This document shows, piece after piece, positions 1-12,951 of a stretch of 64,000 nt of DNA (position 1 is the stretch's first letter; each line of letters opens with the position of its first letter). A program made the translations under genes and the position numbers. Origin of the DNA: Gibbula magus (lineage: Eukaryota; Mollusca; Gastropoda; Trochida; Trochidae); assembly GCA_936450465.1 (NCBI GenBank), contig OW388305.1, forward strand, positions 43,031,506-43,095,505. Direction: 5' to 3'. A model generated the notes under the pieces. That model made no database searches. It was given only the letters and a program-made list of their open reading frames with translations, and was not told the DNA's origin.

Positions 1-282
1 TGGGTGGAATAGAATTCAATGAGACCTTGGTTTGCTTTCAATACCAGATATATGTTTGACCTTTGCATATAGTTAATAATTCAAGAAGATTTCCCACAGG
101 ATATTAACACTTGTCTAAATATCAAATATTACATATTGGTCCAAGGTCAATAAATGTACTACAATCTAAATAATTAAAACGTCATCGTTCCCCAATATGA
201 TTTAAAGATGTCTTGTTCCACAGAAGCAGTTTCTATTATAATTTGGGTATTCATCTTTATACCTTGATTATCTACGACTGTA

Positions 283-500
283 ACCTGTATATGTTACGAA
301 GCATCTAGGGTATATCACAATCTGCAGATTGTTCGAACAATCTGCAGATTGTGAGCTCACAATCTAGGAATATTTCACCACTCCTAGATTGTTTAAACAA
401 TCTGCAGATTAGTCGACCCTCACAATCTGAGAATGATCACAATCTAGGAATTTGTTTGTAAGGCTATCTAACAGACTGTACTAGATTTCTAGATTGTGAA
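283..500 (+). repeat. Solo end of the CAATCTAGGAAT element
   Basis: GTTACGAAGCATCTAGGGTA followed by nested palindromes (ATCTGCAGAT, GTTCGAAC, GAGCTC) is the reverse complement of the end at 35220-35395. It is an isolated terminal fragment of the family whose fuller copy is at 33.7-35.4 kb. Confidence 0.75.
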
Positions 501-1267
501 GGGTTCTCAAATAGTTTTTCTATTTTATCTACAGATTACACAGTTGAAATTTCACCCTATTTTACAGTTGGAATATTCAAAATAAACGTTCAACCAATCA
601 TGCTTGGCCTCTTCATATTTTGGAAAAAGTATATGACCAATGAACACAGCTTTAGCAATTTTTAAAGCCACGTGACCATGTGGGTGTTAAGAAATATTTT
701 CCCCTTTTTACTGCAAAAAGGGATCTTTTCTAAAGATCTCAAATTGAAACGACCGTTGTGTCGTTTTGAATCTGTTTGTTAACATATGATTTTTCAATTC
801 AAAGCCAATTTACACCGGAATGAGTGCATAATTTCGTATTGCAGTTTCGGAAATCTAAGAAATGTGTACATGTACATGTATAAACAAATATTAGATCGAA
901 CCATATTTATGTCCAATGTTTGTGAAAGCACGAAGTATGGGGACACCGGGTCGTTATCCTTGGACTAAAAATATCTATATGCCTTCCTTCCACAGATAAA
1001 CCGAAATATGTTTCATAATCAATCGAATTGGTATATTTTAAATCAGCGAAGTTTTAACAAATGGTTGACTGCTTGTTTCAGGGGAAATAGGCCTATTCTT
1101 ATTGCTGGAATCTAGCAATGACAACACTCTCAGTAACGTTTTCATTGAATTCATAATGAAGGCCTTCTTCAAACGATGTTAAAATAAATCGGGGAAGTTG
1201 AATATCCATTTTTATTTTCAAATGATAGATGTATGTATGTAAATTGTTAATACAGTAAATACCTATG

Positions 1268-1723
1268 TCACATAACTTAAAGATCGAGGTACAATTCTTT
1301 TTTGAGACTATATTGTGTGATTAGTAATCAAAGCTTTTATCCCCCAAATGGCCACAACGCAGTCTTCATTTTGCTATAATGTACATGTGACATACATATC
1401 ATTTTTATACTTTTTTTACCATAACAAGATGCCTCCAACCATGCCTTTTTTAAGGCTTTTATTGTTTGTTATATTTTCCTTTCCGTCCCAAAAAGCCACG
1501 GTCTCTTAAATGCTTTGGAACTTCATGACTTGAGAAAATTGTTCATCATGCTACGAAAAAGTCTCTTTGAGTCAGTCTCAGTTTGGCATCATTGGATTGG
1601 AACACAATACATTAACATTTCGACTTTGCCTTATCATAAATGATCTATCTCCACAAATCATAAAAAAAAACTGACTTGCTCAAAATCAATTTCGAGGAAC
1701 ATAAAATTGTAAATTCAAAAGGA
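1268..1723 (+). repeat. Dispersed repeat, copy 1
   Basis: Sequence from TCACATAACTTAAAGATCGAGG to AAATTCAAAAGGA closely matches 3931-4697, except for an insertion in the latter. No coding content. Confidence 0.85.
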
Positions 1724-2516
1724 CAATTATTTATAAATCAGTCTTAGGACTTGTCAGTAGCAATTCCACACAATGCATTCATCATAGCATTTCACATTTT
1801 AGCACCATCTAAATTACTCGCAAAAGGATAATCCAATTCAATAACCCAATGCTTCAGTATTTCGAAACATGTATGTGTTTATTCATCCAGTGACATATCG
1901 CACAAACCTACCAGAGACATTTTTTACAGATAAAGATACCGTTGCACACAACGATCGTACAACACAGGTTGGCCCCAAAACAATGCTAAGGCTACCTTAG
2001 GGTGACCTAAGGCCTTAGACCTTAGACTTTGAACGTTAACACAAAATATTACGTTTCCTAATGGAGGCAAGGCTGTCCTAAAATACTCATTCAATTAAGA
2101 GAAAATAGCAATCCTTCTTGGTGAGTCAATTTAATTATTTCCATTTCAGTAGCTCAAAAGTATCAAACTGCGTACAGGTTTTATATGAAAGGCCTGGCTT
2201 TTCTTATACAGGCCTTACGATTCAACTGCAATACCGTGGAGCCAGCAATAAAGAGAGAACCTTTTGCTCAGTTCTCTCTGATGACCGCCAACTAATAACT
2301 CTCTTAAACTGCAGTATCTTTAAGCTAATTTGAAAGGTCTTGCTTTTTCTGAAGACAAGTCCTGCATCATCATGTTGATGGGTCTTTGAAATGTTAAAAT
2401 CGTAAACACATTTCCCTTTGATGCTTGCCTCCAATTAATAGCTGTCCTTACTTGTGTCTTGCAGCTCACGTGTCAGTCATTGTGGATTCAAAGTGTGTGA
2501 ACTTGTGATTCGAATA

Positions 2517-3098
2517 TAAACTCACGTGCAAAAGAAACGTCCCCACATTTTGAAATCAGTATAAAATGAAATATTGATGTCGGAGAAAGTAGATTTTGAA
2601 TGTATTTGGTAGCCACATGTTTTGTAAAAAAGTATTCACAATTTCATACATCAGAATATGCTACTTTTATTTTTACATCTGTTCAAATACACATGGGGTG
2701 CTAAAATCGCTTTTTAAAGATGTTTTTGGCCCACAATATTTGGTATTTAAGTTTAAAACATTGAACAAGTAGAAATTTGATTAATTAAAGATATCCTCGA
2801 CATAAATAACCTTCTTTGATTTAAATTTGTTGACGCGTCATTACTGTAGGACGTCACAAAACAAGCCAAAACTGGCTTTTTGAGGCTTCTATATCTCGTC
2901 TAGTTAAGGTGATTCCAAAACGACCATTTCTTAAAACTTGTATTTCTCAGAGTTATGAATAGATACTGTTTTGAAAATTCATATTTAGTATTGTTGGGTT
3001 CTGAAGACACGATTTAACGCTGTTTCAGTAGCATTTATCGCCCGTCGATTGAAATATCTTTATTTTGTATGGGGACGTTTCTTTTGCACGTGAGTTTA
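2517..3098. mobile_element. MITE with 29-bp inverted ends
   Basis: TAAACTCACGTGCAAAAGAA and onward at 2517-2545 is perfectly inverted at 3070-3098. TA adjoins both ends, consistent with Tc1/mariner-type targeting. No coding frame is seen inside. Confidence 0.8.
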
Positions 3099-3582
3099 TT
3101 ACATAGACAATTGATATCTTGAAAATCATAATAGAAAATAATAGCAGTTATAAATATTTAAGCACATAATTTTCACTTTTGTGCATATTTTAATATGTTA
3201 TGGAGGGCATATGAGATTGAAGATTGCTAGAACAAAACAGTATCAACAAAAAACTAAGATAAGAATACTGATGATACTGTTTTATACTTAATATGATTCT
3301 ATGACGATATGAGGTAATAACCATTTTGCAGGTTCCTATATGTCCAAAAGTATTAGAGGTGGTTGGATATTTTTCATTTGTTGTGGAAAAACTAATGACA
3401 AGAGAGGAGTATATTTTTTGTCCATTACAATATTCACGGATCCCTGCGCAGTGATCAGGTATGGTATCAGCCAATCAGAAAGAAACTTTCATTCTGCCCG
3501 TACTTGACAACGAGTGGCCGCCATGTTTTTCCCACAAGCTATCCCCGACTGCCCTTAGTTACGGTTTTGTCGAAAAACAAAA

Positions 3583-3767
3583 ATGATACTACAGTGCGCG
3601 TGGGGAACATGTAATGGTGACCAGTGTTATCCTGAAAGACTGGAAGGAACATTCCTCCAAATTCCTCCAAATTTTCCAACTGTATTACAAAGAAAAATGT
3701 AGAAAATTGGAAGCGCTGGATAAAAGCAAGTGGCCGTAGTCGTGAACAACGCAAGCTATCCAGATAA
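3583..3767 (+). pseudogene. THAP-type zinc-finger fragment, frameshifted
   Basis: From the ATG at 3583 the frame reads MILQCAWGTCNGDQCYPERL, resembling the C..C start of a THAP DNA-binding domain. After a short slippage-like duplication of CTCCAAATTC the frame is lost. The continuation CRKW..WIKASGRSREQ, typical of the THAP KW..(A/S)CGR segment, appears in another frame up to a stop at 3765. The His and later parts of the domain are absent. It is probably a relic of a THAP or P-element-like gene. Confidence 0.5.
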
Positions 3768-3930
3768 ACACTAAAGACAAATCCACTTTAAATCTATAAA
3801 TTATACTTGAAATCCTTGACTTTCTAAATTTAGTGTTTTAGCAGTTGATAGTGCGTGCAAGTGTCTGATAACCTCTCCCAAGACTTATATTATCTCTCCA
3901 TAATAACCTAAAGTTCCAATTATTTACTTT

Positions 3931-4697
3931 TCACATAACTTAAAAGATCGAGGTACAGTTCTTTTATTTGAGACTTTTAAATTTTATTGTGTATTGTGTG
4001 ATTAGTAATCAAAGCTTTTATCCCCCAAATGGCCACAATACAGTCTTCATTTTGCTATATGTACATATGACATACATATCGTTTTTATACTAATGTTTGG
4101 CCATAACATGATGTTTACAACCATGCCTTTTTAAAGGCTTTTCTTGTTTGTTATATCTTCCTTTCCGTCCCAAAAAACCACGGTCTCTTAAATGCTTTGG
4201 AACTGCATGACTTGAGAAATATTTATCAGGGTTAGGGTACCGTGAATGAGTGAGTGAGTTATTGTTTAACGCCGCTTCGGCAGTATTGCAGCCATTAGCG
4301 GCGAGATATTTAATTTATTGCCTAATTTAAAAAAGGAAATTGCAATTGAAAAACAGAAAACGACACGAAGGCCGCAAAAACATCAGCGTATTATCACAAG
4401 TTGAATAAAAGCTGATAATGAAAAGTTAAAATTTACAATTTGTCAATAAGTTGTATAGCCTTTAAAAAATCTAAAACACGATGCTCACCGAAATGAGTTG
4501 GGTACCGTGATAAGGTAGGCCCAATCATCGACGCAGTCTCTTTGGATAGTATCAGTGCCAGTTGGGCATCCTTGAATTGGAACACAAGACAAGATTTCGA
4601 CCTTGCCTTATCATAAATGATGTCCACAAATTATAAAAAAAAATACTGATTTGGTCAAAACCAATTTCAAGGAACATAAAACTATAAATTCAAAAGG
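3931..4697 (+). repeat. Dispersed repeat, copy 2, with SINE insertion
   Basis: Same repeat as at 1268-1723, in the same orientation, interrupted at 4246-4499 by a SINE-tail sequence with an 11-bp duplication. The uninterrupted copy shows that the insertion is the derived state. Confidence 0.85.
4246..4499 (-). mobile_element. SINE fragment with 11-bp target duplication
   Basis: GGGTACCGTGA flanks both sides (4235-4245 and 4500-4510). Read on the minus strand it ends in GCGGCGTTAAACAATAACTC then ACTCACTC, the 3' tail shared by other SINEs here. The 5' part is truncated. Confidence 0.8.
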
Positions 4698-4698
4698 A

Positions 4699-4753
4699 GT
4701 ACTTTTTCGGGCCGAGTCCAATGCGGGCGAAAAATGTCGGCCCGAAAAAGTAC
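4699..4753. repeat. 17-bp stem hairpin
   Basis: GTACTTTTTCGGGCCGA and TCGGCCCGAAAAAGTAC are exact complements around a 21-base loop, at the end of the dispersed repeat. Confidence 0.85.
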
Positions 4754-5261
4754 AAGAATTTGTACTGTTGAAGGTAGTGTGATAGTAAAAATGATCCTTG
4801 CAAAAGTATGTAATGTTTCAGATCTGGAAGAATAATATTAACGTAATATTGAGATATCTAGGCCTAATCAACTGTGTTATGTCTCTGTTGGGAGTAGGTC
4901 TATAGGGTGTAGGCCTAGTGTTTGACGTTTGGACAACCAAGATAAAAATAAAAAATTTAAATGAAATTAGCTGGCCTGTTTTTCATTTAAAATATTACAT
5001 ACAACTTGTTTATTCGTTTATGGGTAAATTTCAATTGTGTGTGTTGTTCGTTCTTTTTTTCACACACACCTGGGAGCTTTGGAGACTCTGAAAACCAATA
5101 ATAGGCCTACATGCAAAATAATTATTATGTCAGTTATAGTAGTAGTTGTTTGTAGTTTGATAGTTACAAACAGTATCATTAATCAATTCTTCAGGTTTTT
5201 GTTTTATAAGTTTGTTCTAAATATGTCAAAAGTCGACCCATGGTCAAATTTCAAAATCCTG

Positions 5262-5697
5262 TATTCAAAGTGTTGCAAGAATCAACGTTTTCCCATAATG
5301 GCCCATGTTATTTCAGTGTAACAAAGATAATTTTAATTATCTCAATTTTCAAAATTCCACTGAAAATTTACATGGATACATTTATTTAACTAACCGGTTA
5401 ATTTATTACTGAGGTACGTATGTCCATTTTCAGCCCCTTTGGTCTGCTTACATAATGGTGGCAATGGGGAAGTGACGTTACTATAAAAATAAGTCAATAT
5501 TTTGCCGTTTTCCAAAACCATGCTCAAAATTAATGTATTTGAATATTAGGCCTATAAACAAAATCTCAAGATGTTAGATTACAATCATGTTGAATTTTGT
5601 AAGTTTTCGTTCACTGTCACGATCATAAAATTATTAAAGCTACACATGGGACCTTATGGGAAAACGGCGATTTTTGCAACACTTTTGGCACCGTGCT
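5262..5697. mobile_element. MITE-like inverted-repeat element
   Basis: CAAAGTGTTGCAAGAATCAA ... CGTTTTCCCATAATGGCCCATG at the left reappears inverted at 5645-5697 with some mismatches. The interior is AT-rich. Confidence 0.5.
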
Positions 5698-6735
5698 GTA
5701 ATTCTAAACTTAAATTTGAAATACCTTTAATTTTAAATTAGATACACCTCAATAACACCAGAAAAAATAAAGAAAAAAATCTGGGTTATTTTTAAAAAAA
5801 CATCAAATCAAAGGGTAGCCTTGGGCCTAAATTATCCTCAAATTTCTGCCTAAAGCACATTCCTGTAACATCATATAATACAATTCACAAAGGTATTTTG
5901 TTTTGTGTGTGTGTGTTGTTTTTTTTGGCTTACCCGCTTTGAATGAACAATAAACGGAGGGATTCTGTGATGATTCAAGTGATAACAAATGAGAAAGATC
6001 GTTTTTTAGAGCGATGCCGATGGCCAACATTTGGGGACAGATACGGTTGGGAAATGTAATAGTACATCATGAATGTAACCTTGTTGGTAGTAATTAAGTC
6101 CTTTTGTCCAAACTTTTGGTTGATATTTGATCAGAGTTTGGTAAAAAGGACACATAAAAGAATATAGACTTGTTGACAAGGCTGTCAATCGCGGCGGCCA
6201 TTTTGTGCGATAGCGTGTGGGAACTAGCAACAGTAACCAAGGGGGCGGGGCTTAGCCCGGATATAGGGATCCTCAAATAGCTTGGAAGTCAGTGGTAAAA
6301 GTATACAAAACGGAAGCTCATCTGTTCCTTCAGACCCAAACTGCAGATCACTTGCAATCACACTAAATAAATGCGAACAAATCTGATTCAGCATCAGTTG
6401 TAGTTAACCCTTGTGCAGAATCAAACAACCCTTGTATTGCGGAAATAGCACCCTGCACGCAAGTCAATTAACTGTGGATGGGGTCAGTTGTTAACAATAT
6501 CAACAATATCAACAACTGTACCTCCTGGTGTGTAACAATATTGATAGTGATCACACATTGGTGGGCTGGTCCAACTTGTAGAATGGTTGGCTGTTTATTC
6601 AAACCACATTTCCGGTTTCCAATGGTGACTAAAGATTAAGGTTATACACGTCTAGTGAACCTACTGCATCAACAGCTGTTCACACTATCTTGATAATGCC
6701 ATTTTCAGTAATTCTCTTGTCAGTTTCAATATTAA

Positions 6736-7091
6736 AGGGGCAGTAGCACGTTTTTTGAAAATTTTATTTTTTTAAATTTCCCATTTATAATGATAGTTTA
6801 TGTCATTTATATTTACTTTGGGGGCTAAATCATCTTATTACATAAACCAATTATCCGTAGTGGTAATATCTGTGCTGCGTATATAGCAAAAATTGCATGG
6901 CGGCCATTTTATTGTGAACACAATTTATTATTTTCGAATGACAAAAACTATTCCCATGACCTTACGGAACCATGTACACGCATTTTTAACTTGATTTTCT
7001 GAAGTGAGAAGAGTGTTGTACTATTGGTGACATTTATGTTAAAATACATTTCATCGACTTATTTCAGCGAAAAAAACGTGCTACTGCCCCT
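6736..7091. mobile_element. TTAA MITE (family 1, full copy)
   Basis: The ends AGGGGCAGTAGCACGTTTTT and AAAAACGTGCTACTGCCCCT are inverted, with TTAA duplicated outside (6732-6735 and 7092-7095). TTAA targeting fits piggyBac or Kolobok families. The interior contains GCATGGCGGCCATTTTATTG, conserved in the 53.3-kb copy. Confidence 0.85.
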
Positions 7092-7359
7092 TTAATGAGC
7101 TTGAAGTTGCATTCTTTCATGTCAATGTTGAGCTGCCTGACCAAGGATTTGGCGTATCTGTGAATATATCGGGAAATGGTAGCAAATAATTAGCATATTA
7201 TTGCATGAATGTAAATCTTCAAATGGACCTAAAATGTTCCAACACTTATTGATTACGACTTAAAAGTCTTACAATTCATGCATTATATCCACAATGGTTT
7301 ATTAAATGTAGATATCGAAATAAATCGAAAACCAATATCAGTCATATAACAATATTTAT

Positions 7360-8960
7360 TCATGAAAAATGAATGGATTGGTAAACAGGCATATAACGCC
7401 TATGTAAATAACTCTCCAATACAAAAGAATGTATAACACAATATTCATTCATCAATACCGACAAACATACAACATTGGATAACATATTCGTAATAGTATG
7501 ATAGTAATTACATCATCAAATTAGCATTGAAATTAATTAAAAGAAGCGTTTGGGTAAAATAGCAATGCAATGAAGTGACAATATTTTGGTTAATTTCATC
7601 AGATAATGATTTCCATATAAGATTGATTTTAAATCAAAACCATGCTCGTAGAAGAAACATCTTGATCGGACAAAATTTTTACATATAAAAAGATAATAAA
7701 TGGTATCCTCATAATGATAGCCACATTTAAAAGTGGAAGTATTTTGAAGGAAACGGTCAAATTTATGGGCATTTAGGTCACTACAACCCAGTCTCATCTT
7801 ACAATGGATAATTTGATTGCGTCTTGTACCCACGTTTTTAATGATGTACATTGCAAGATAAAGTTCGATCAACACATTCTTAAATGTAGCAAGAGAATCA
7901 ATATTTCTAACATTGTCATCCAACTTATTCCACTCAAAAACACACGATGGAAGGAAAGATTTTAGGTTTCTGTGCGGCAAAGAGGGTTTTGAAGAATGTT
8001 GGATGACCTCCATTCATATCTGGATGCAGAGGAAAAGTTAAGCGGAATTAATTCTGATAAGTATTTCGGGGTCTTTTCGTGAAACATTTTGTGAAAAATA
8101 GTCATCTTATGAATATTTCGCCGATCACATAATGACGAAAAACCCGTTTCAAGATAAATTTTGGAATGACTTACTCCTCCAAAAAATCCACATATGGTTC
8201 TTAAAGCATCTAAATGAAGTTTTTCTAACAACCTGTCTTGTGTCTTTGTACAGTTATTCCAAATATAATCACAATAATCAAAAATTGGTAAGACAAATGA
8301 AGTATTTGATATTGATCATAGGAATAACCTTAGAAATGATATTATCAATATGTATATTCCACTGGCCGTCGTTTTGCAAATTAAGTCCTACATGTTTATG
8401 AGAATCAACATATTTGATAGTTGTATCATTCATTACAAGGTCAGGCCTTAATGTGATTTATTTCTTTCTAGAAATGACTATAGATTCTGTTTTATTAGGG
8501 TTGAAATCTACCTTCCATTCTGCAATAAGTTTAAGGTTATCATTTAAAATATTGGAAGATAAGATAGGGTCATCAATTATCACATATAAGGATGTATCAT
8601 CAGCAAACAAGTTTATATTGCAGTTATATTAATTCCTTCAACAATATCATTAGTATAGACCAAAAAGAGCAGGGGCTCCAAAACCGACGCCCGCTTCTAA
8701 TGAGTTAACATTGATTTATATCCATTAATTACTGTAAATTGTTCTCGATTAGTTAGATAACTTTCAAACAATGATAAAAGAGAACCGCGTACCCCATTAG
8801 CCCATAGTTAGACAAAAGGCCCTTGTGCCATACCCTATTAAAGGCATTACTAATGTCATAAAATACAGCTCGAACTTATTTCCCATTATCCATGGCTTTA
8901 GTAACATAATCATGTAAATGAGTGAGCTGGTATGATGTAGAATCACCAGTAGTAAAACAT
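7360..8960 (-). pseudogene. Non-LTR retrotransposon remnant (RT and C-terminus)
   Basis: Read on the minus strand, 8950-8640 gives AVFYDISNAFNRVWHKGLL and LEPLLFLVYTNDI. Then 8630-8580 gives LFADDTSLYVIIDDPIL (the RT active-site box). Then 8231-7962 gives LEKLHLDALRTI and GVSHSKIYLETGFSSLCDRR. Then 8013-7537 gives SFLPSCVFEWNKLDDNVRN, RLGCSDLNAHKFDRFLQN and CGYHYEDTIYYLFIC, the usual zinc-knuckle-like tail. Stops and frame changes show decay. The stretch from 7537 to about 7360 may be its 3' UTR. Confidence 0.8.
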
Positions 8961-9597
8961 TGGTCGTAACCGTGAGGTATGAGCGCCTAATGCAGACTGC
9001 AATTTCACACCATCATAAAAATAACCAACAAATATATTTCACAATGATGGCTTTACCTCAATACAAGGTTTATGGTTTTACATATACATGTATGCAAGAA
9101 GAAAATGCAACTTTTTTGGTCTTTTTGAAGCATTTTTACTTAAATTTGAATTTTTAAAAGACATTTGTTTTCTGTTAAACGTTCTTATTTATGTCAATCA
9201 ATCTTAATATTTACAGGGAACAACTACTATTTGATTAGAAATACTAGTCAAAAACCAAATTAACCCACAAATATCATAATTATCCAGGCTAACTTTGTCA
9301 ATTTTCAGTAGCAAGGGAGATAACTCTTATACATTGTGCATGACCGTTTCCCCTTAAATTAGATTATACAGCAAATAACAAAATATATCCTTTTATCACT
9401 AAACAAATACTTCATTACACAGTTATAATACAATGATTAAATTGTCATATTTCAAAACATCTGTTTAATTTTCTAAAGTACATTACTGACACTGTTATTG
9501 AAAATGTTCACAAAGGCTATAAGTCTAACAGGCTACAATGCGCTGCTGAATCTAACATCTAACGATTAGCAGAAACAATCGCAAGGAAGCTCCTTAA

Positions 9598-9745
9598 AGG
9601 GGCAGTAGCACGTTTTTTTGCAAAATTTATTTTTCAAATTTCCTTTTTATAATGAGAGTTTGTGCCATTTAAATTTACTTTAGATGGTAAAACATCCTAT
9701 TACACAAACCAATTATCCGTAGTGGTAATAACGGTGTAATTTTTC
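9598..9745 (+). mobile_element. TTAA MITE family 1, left half only
   Basis: It starts with TTAA then AGGGGCAGTAGCACGTTTTT and stays collinear with the 6.7-kb copy through ATTATCCGTAGTGGTAATAA, then diverges. Confidence 0.75.
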
Positions 9746-10366
9746 ATACCATACCCCACATTAGCTATCAAACAACATTTTTAAAATATGCATATTATAC
9801 CATTTTATCATAACCCAAACAATGTTACATACATTATCACCAAGTGGAATGTCATCATTCTGCTCTGCGTTTCTGTAAATAATTAAGCATTGATTCCTGG
9901 CAATTGCAGACATTATTATAATATGGTACTGATAACTCCCGCTGTCAAGAGTAGGTTATCTTCACCGTGTACATGATAAACCTTGTAACTATTCTTGTTA
10001 TAAATATTTCAAATGTTATGTTTTCAAGAATATTGTCACGTCATCCTTCATTTTCAATATGTTGTATGATGGTCTTGATAGTAGGAAACTTGACCTACGG
10101 GCAAAAGAAAGTATATCACTCAGTTGTATTTATCATATGTATAATTTTCAGAGACAAATATCTCGAATTTTTTACGTCGTATTCAGTTTGGAAAGTTAGT
10201 CCAAACATTAAATCAGTTAAAGAATTCATCTACGCAGTTTTTACAAAAATAATTATATATTTAAAATTTAAATTTCAAAATTCTCCACAATTAATTTTGA
10301 TAAAACACAACTGTTCATCGACATATAACTACGGAAGCGCTGAAGGGACATGGTAAAATAATATTT

Positions 10367-10787
10367 ATCTCGTGCGCACGACTTAGTATCTCGTGCGCAC
10401 GACTTAGTATCGCGTACGCACGACTTAGTCGCACGACTTAGTATCGCGTGCGCACGACTTAGTATCTCGTGCTCACGACATAATATCGCGTGCGCACGAC
10501 TTAGTATCGCGTGCGCACGACTTAGTATCGCGTGCGCACGACTTAATATCGCGTGCGCACGACGTAATATCGCGTGCGCACGACTTAATATCGCGTGCGC
10601 ACGACTTAATATCGCGTGCGCACGACTTAATATTGCGTGCGCACGACTTAGTATCTCGTGCGCACGACTTAATATCGCGTGCGCACGACTTAATATCGCG
10701 TGCGCACGACTTAATATCGCGTGCGCACGACTTAATATTGCGTGCGCACGACTTAGTATCTCGTGCGCACGTCTTAGTATCAAGAGC
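10367..10787 (+). repeat. 21-bp minisatellite array, left
   Basis: About 20 units of a 21-bp repeat with consensus TCGCGTGCGCACGACTTAATA. The central CGTGCGCACG is a perfect palindrome of alternating pyrimidine and purine. Because 21 is a multiple of three and units lack stops, several frames stay open (heptads such as RAHAILS and KSCARDI). These are not credible genes. Confidence 0.95.
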
Positions 10788-10797
10788 GCACAACATG

Positions 10798-10967
10798 CAG
10801 TCTAATTAAAATCGACCCTGTTCCGAGGAATTAAATCTGAAACAAAGTTCATTTCGTGATAGGAACTGGTTCTATAGATTCCTCCGAAAGAAATATGTTC
10901 TTATCCCGACAAATTTACTATTTTGCAACTTTTGTTTCTCCGAAAACTGTTCATTTAAATAAGACTG
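10798..10967. mobile_element. 170-bp CAGTCT MITE in the left end of the 7.4-kb unit
   Basis: It begins CAGTCTAATTAAAAT and ends with the inverted form ATTTAAATAAGACTG. It is flanked by GCACAACATG and GCACAGCATG (10788-10797 and 10968-10977), a 10-bp target duplication with one mismatch. Removing it restores similarity between the left and right ends of the host unit. Confidence 0.75.
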
Positions 10968-11129
10968 GCACAGCATGACATCTTTAAGGTCGACTGCAAT
11001 GCCCAAAGTCACTTTCGGGATTCATTAAAAGGGGATTTGAATTTGACACTCTAAATTCCTGAAATTGCCCCATAAATTACTTATATACTGCTTTTTAATT
11101 ACAAGTTTCTGCTTGTGTTAGAGTCGGTA

Positions 11130-12075
11130 ACCTTAAAACGGGATTATTTGAGACGTCGACAGGTGTTCGCAAGAGCTGCATTCTGTTCTATTTATCTTTT
11201 ATATTAGTGAATTAGTTGAAGACCTTAAGACTCATAGGTAAGAGGTATTTTTATGGAACAGAATACATTGAGAATATATTCTATAATTGCTTCTGTTTGC
11301 TGATGATGCAACGTTACTAGATGACACTGTTATTGGTCTGCAGAAGAAGCTTGATTTGCTAAAGGCGTATTGTGATAAATGGGGTTTGCAGGTAAATTTG
11401 GATAAATCATGCATTGTATTGAGAACTGGACGTACGGTGGAGAAACAGTCAATGTTGTATCACATTATAAATATTTAGGTGTAATCTTCTCAAAACTTGC
11501 AAGGTCAAAGGCATGCGAAACATTAGCTATTCAAGCTCAAAAGGCCTGCTTTCCCATTTTTCAACTCATTCACAAGGACCTTTAAATCCCATATTACCCA
11601 GATATTTGGTACCAACATAGCACCAATACTTTTATAAGGACCAGAAATATGAAAAAGTTCATAGTTATTTCTTTAACTTTTGTAAGTAAGTTTTGGGTGT
11701 CGGAAAACAGGTTTCAAGTAATGGAGTTTTAGCAGGTTGTGCGAGATTAAAAATGTATGTTGATTACTATGTGAGATGTATTACTTATTGGTGTAAATTA
11801 TTGAGAATGTCCGAAGATCATTATCCAAAACAGTCGTATTTACATATGAAGAAGTTATAGTTTCACCTGATAGAGTAACTTCTGTTAAATATTTGTTAAA
11901 TGTCTATGGATTTGGCTTTGCTTGGAACAATCAAGATGTCGGTGATATATCTTCATTTATATATAGTTTTAACAACATAATTATTGATCGTAATAAACAG
12001 CGTGTATTTGGTAGGATAAATCAATATTTTTCTACTGCGGTTAAATCCGTCCCCATTGCGTTGTAATATAAGAGG
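11130..12075 (+). pseudogene. Non-LTR reverse transcriptase remnant
   Basis: Fragments in several frames form the end of a LINE polyprotein. VGNLKTGLFETSTGV precedes the RT active-site box LLFADDATLLDD (near 11287). YKYLGVIFSK follows, then LGVGKQVSSNGVLAGCARL, YYVRCITYWCKLLRMS and YGFGFAWNNQDVGD. Frameshifts and stops separate the pieces. RT copies LINE RNA into DNA at the target site; this copy is dead. It is interrupted downstream by two DNA-element insertions. Confidence 0.75.
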
Positions 12076-12159
12076 TGCGAATGTAGATATGACTTGTAAA
12101 ATGTGTGAACCTGGTGTGACTGTAAATGCTGTACATTTTATGTTACATTTTTAATCTTA

Positions 12160-12951
12160 GGCCCTTTTCTCATGCACGAATTTACATACATGAGTAAATT
12201 TACACACTATGTAAATATACATACACGTGTAATAGTAAATATACTTTTTGTTCTCATTTAGTTAAGCAATATGTTTTATTTGTCAATTACATACAGCCAT
12301 GTTATACATTATATAAACGAAAAGGTATGAATAGATTCGTTCTCGCACCAGATTTCGTGATGTAAGACTTCTTACCTCCAAGAGGAGAAGGGGTTTCCCC
12401 TATTTTCAAGGTACATACATTGTCCTGGGTCTTGTTCAAGAAAAGAGAGTATGGTTAAAAGAAAAGATAAGGGTTTGGTGGTGTCACATGTTTATCGTAT
12501 GAAAATTAACCCGATATGATGAGGAAATAAGTGTAGGATAAAACATGACCAGCGGGCATTATCTAAAAGTATGTCCGATTCAAAGCGAAATGCCCACGGG
12601 TCGATGATAAAATTTGCAAAGATTCCTTCCTTTGGCGCTTGTACTCCGCTTCTTTTTGCTTTTTCAGTAGGTCCTTTTCAGGGTGTTCAACCGCAACTTT
12701 CACTCTCTCATGTCCCTGATTCTTCATTTCTCTGGAAATTGTTTGATAAATGGTCACATGACAGAATTTGCATGGGAAGTATATGTAAATTAACATTTAC
12801 ATGACCTCTTGAGGTGATGTAAATTTGCTCCTCGTGCAAAAATACTCATGTATGTAATTGCATTCTCATGACACGTTTACATACTCCAAAAACATTTACA
12901 TACATACGTAAATTTACTCACCTAAGTAAAGGTGTGCATGAGAAAGGGGCC
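12160..12951. mobile_element. PIF/Harbinger-like MITE
   Basis: The ends GGCCCTTTTCTCATGCAC and GTGCATGAGAAAGGGGCC are inverted, with TTA on each side (12157-12159 and 12952-12954). GG(C)CC termini with a TTA duplication fit the PIF/Harbinger superfamily. Subterminal copies of TTTACATACAT occur at both ends. No transposase is visible; the short frames inside are not recognised. Confidence 0.7.

Noticed and set aside
6094..6276. Minus-strand frame with MAAAIDSLVNK after GC boxes, suggesting a first exon
   Set aside because: No good splice donor follows and the product is unrecognised. GGCGGCCATTTT also occurs in MITEs here.
10268..10796. Long open frames of 107-171 codons with heptad repeats
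   Set aside because: They arise from a 21-bp minisatellite without stops; the same is seen at 17355-17777 on both strands.
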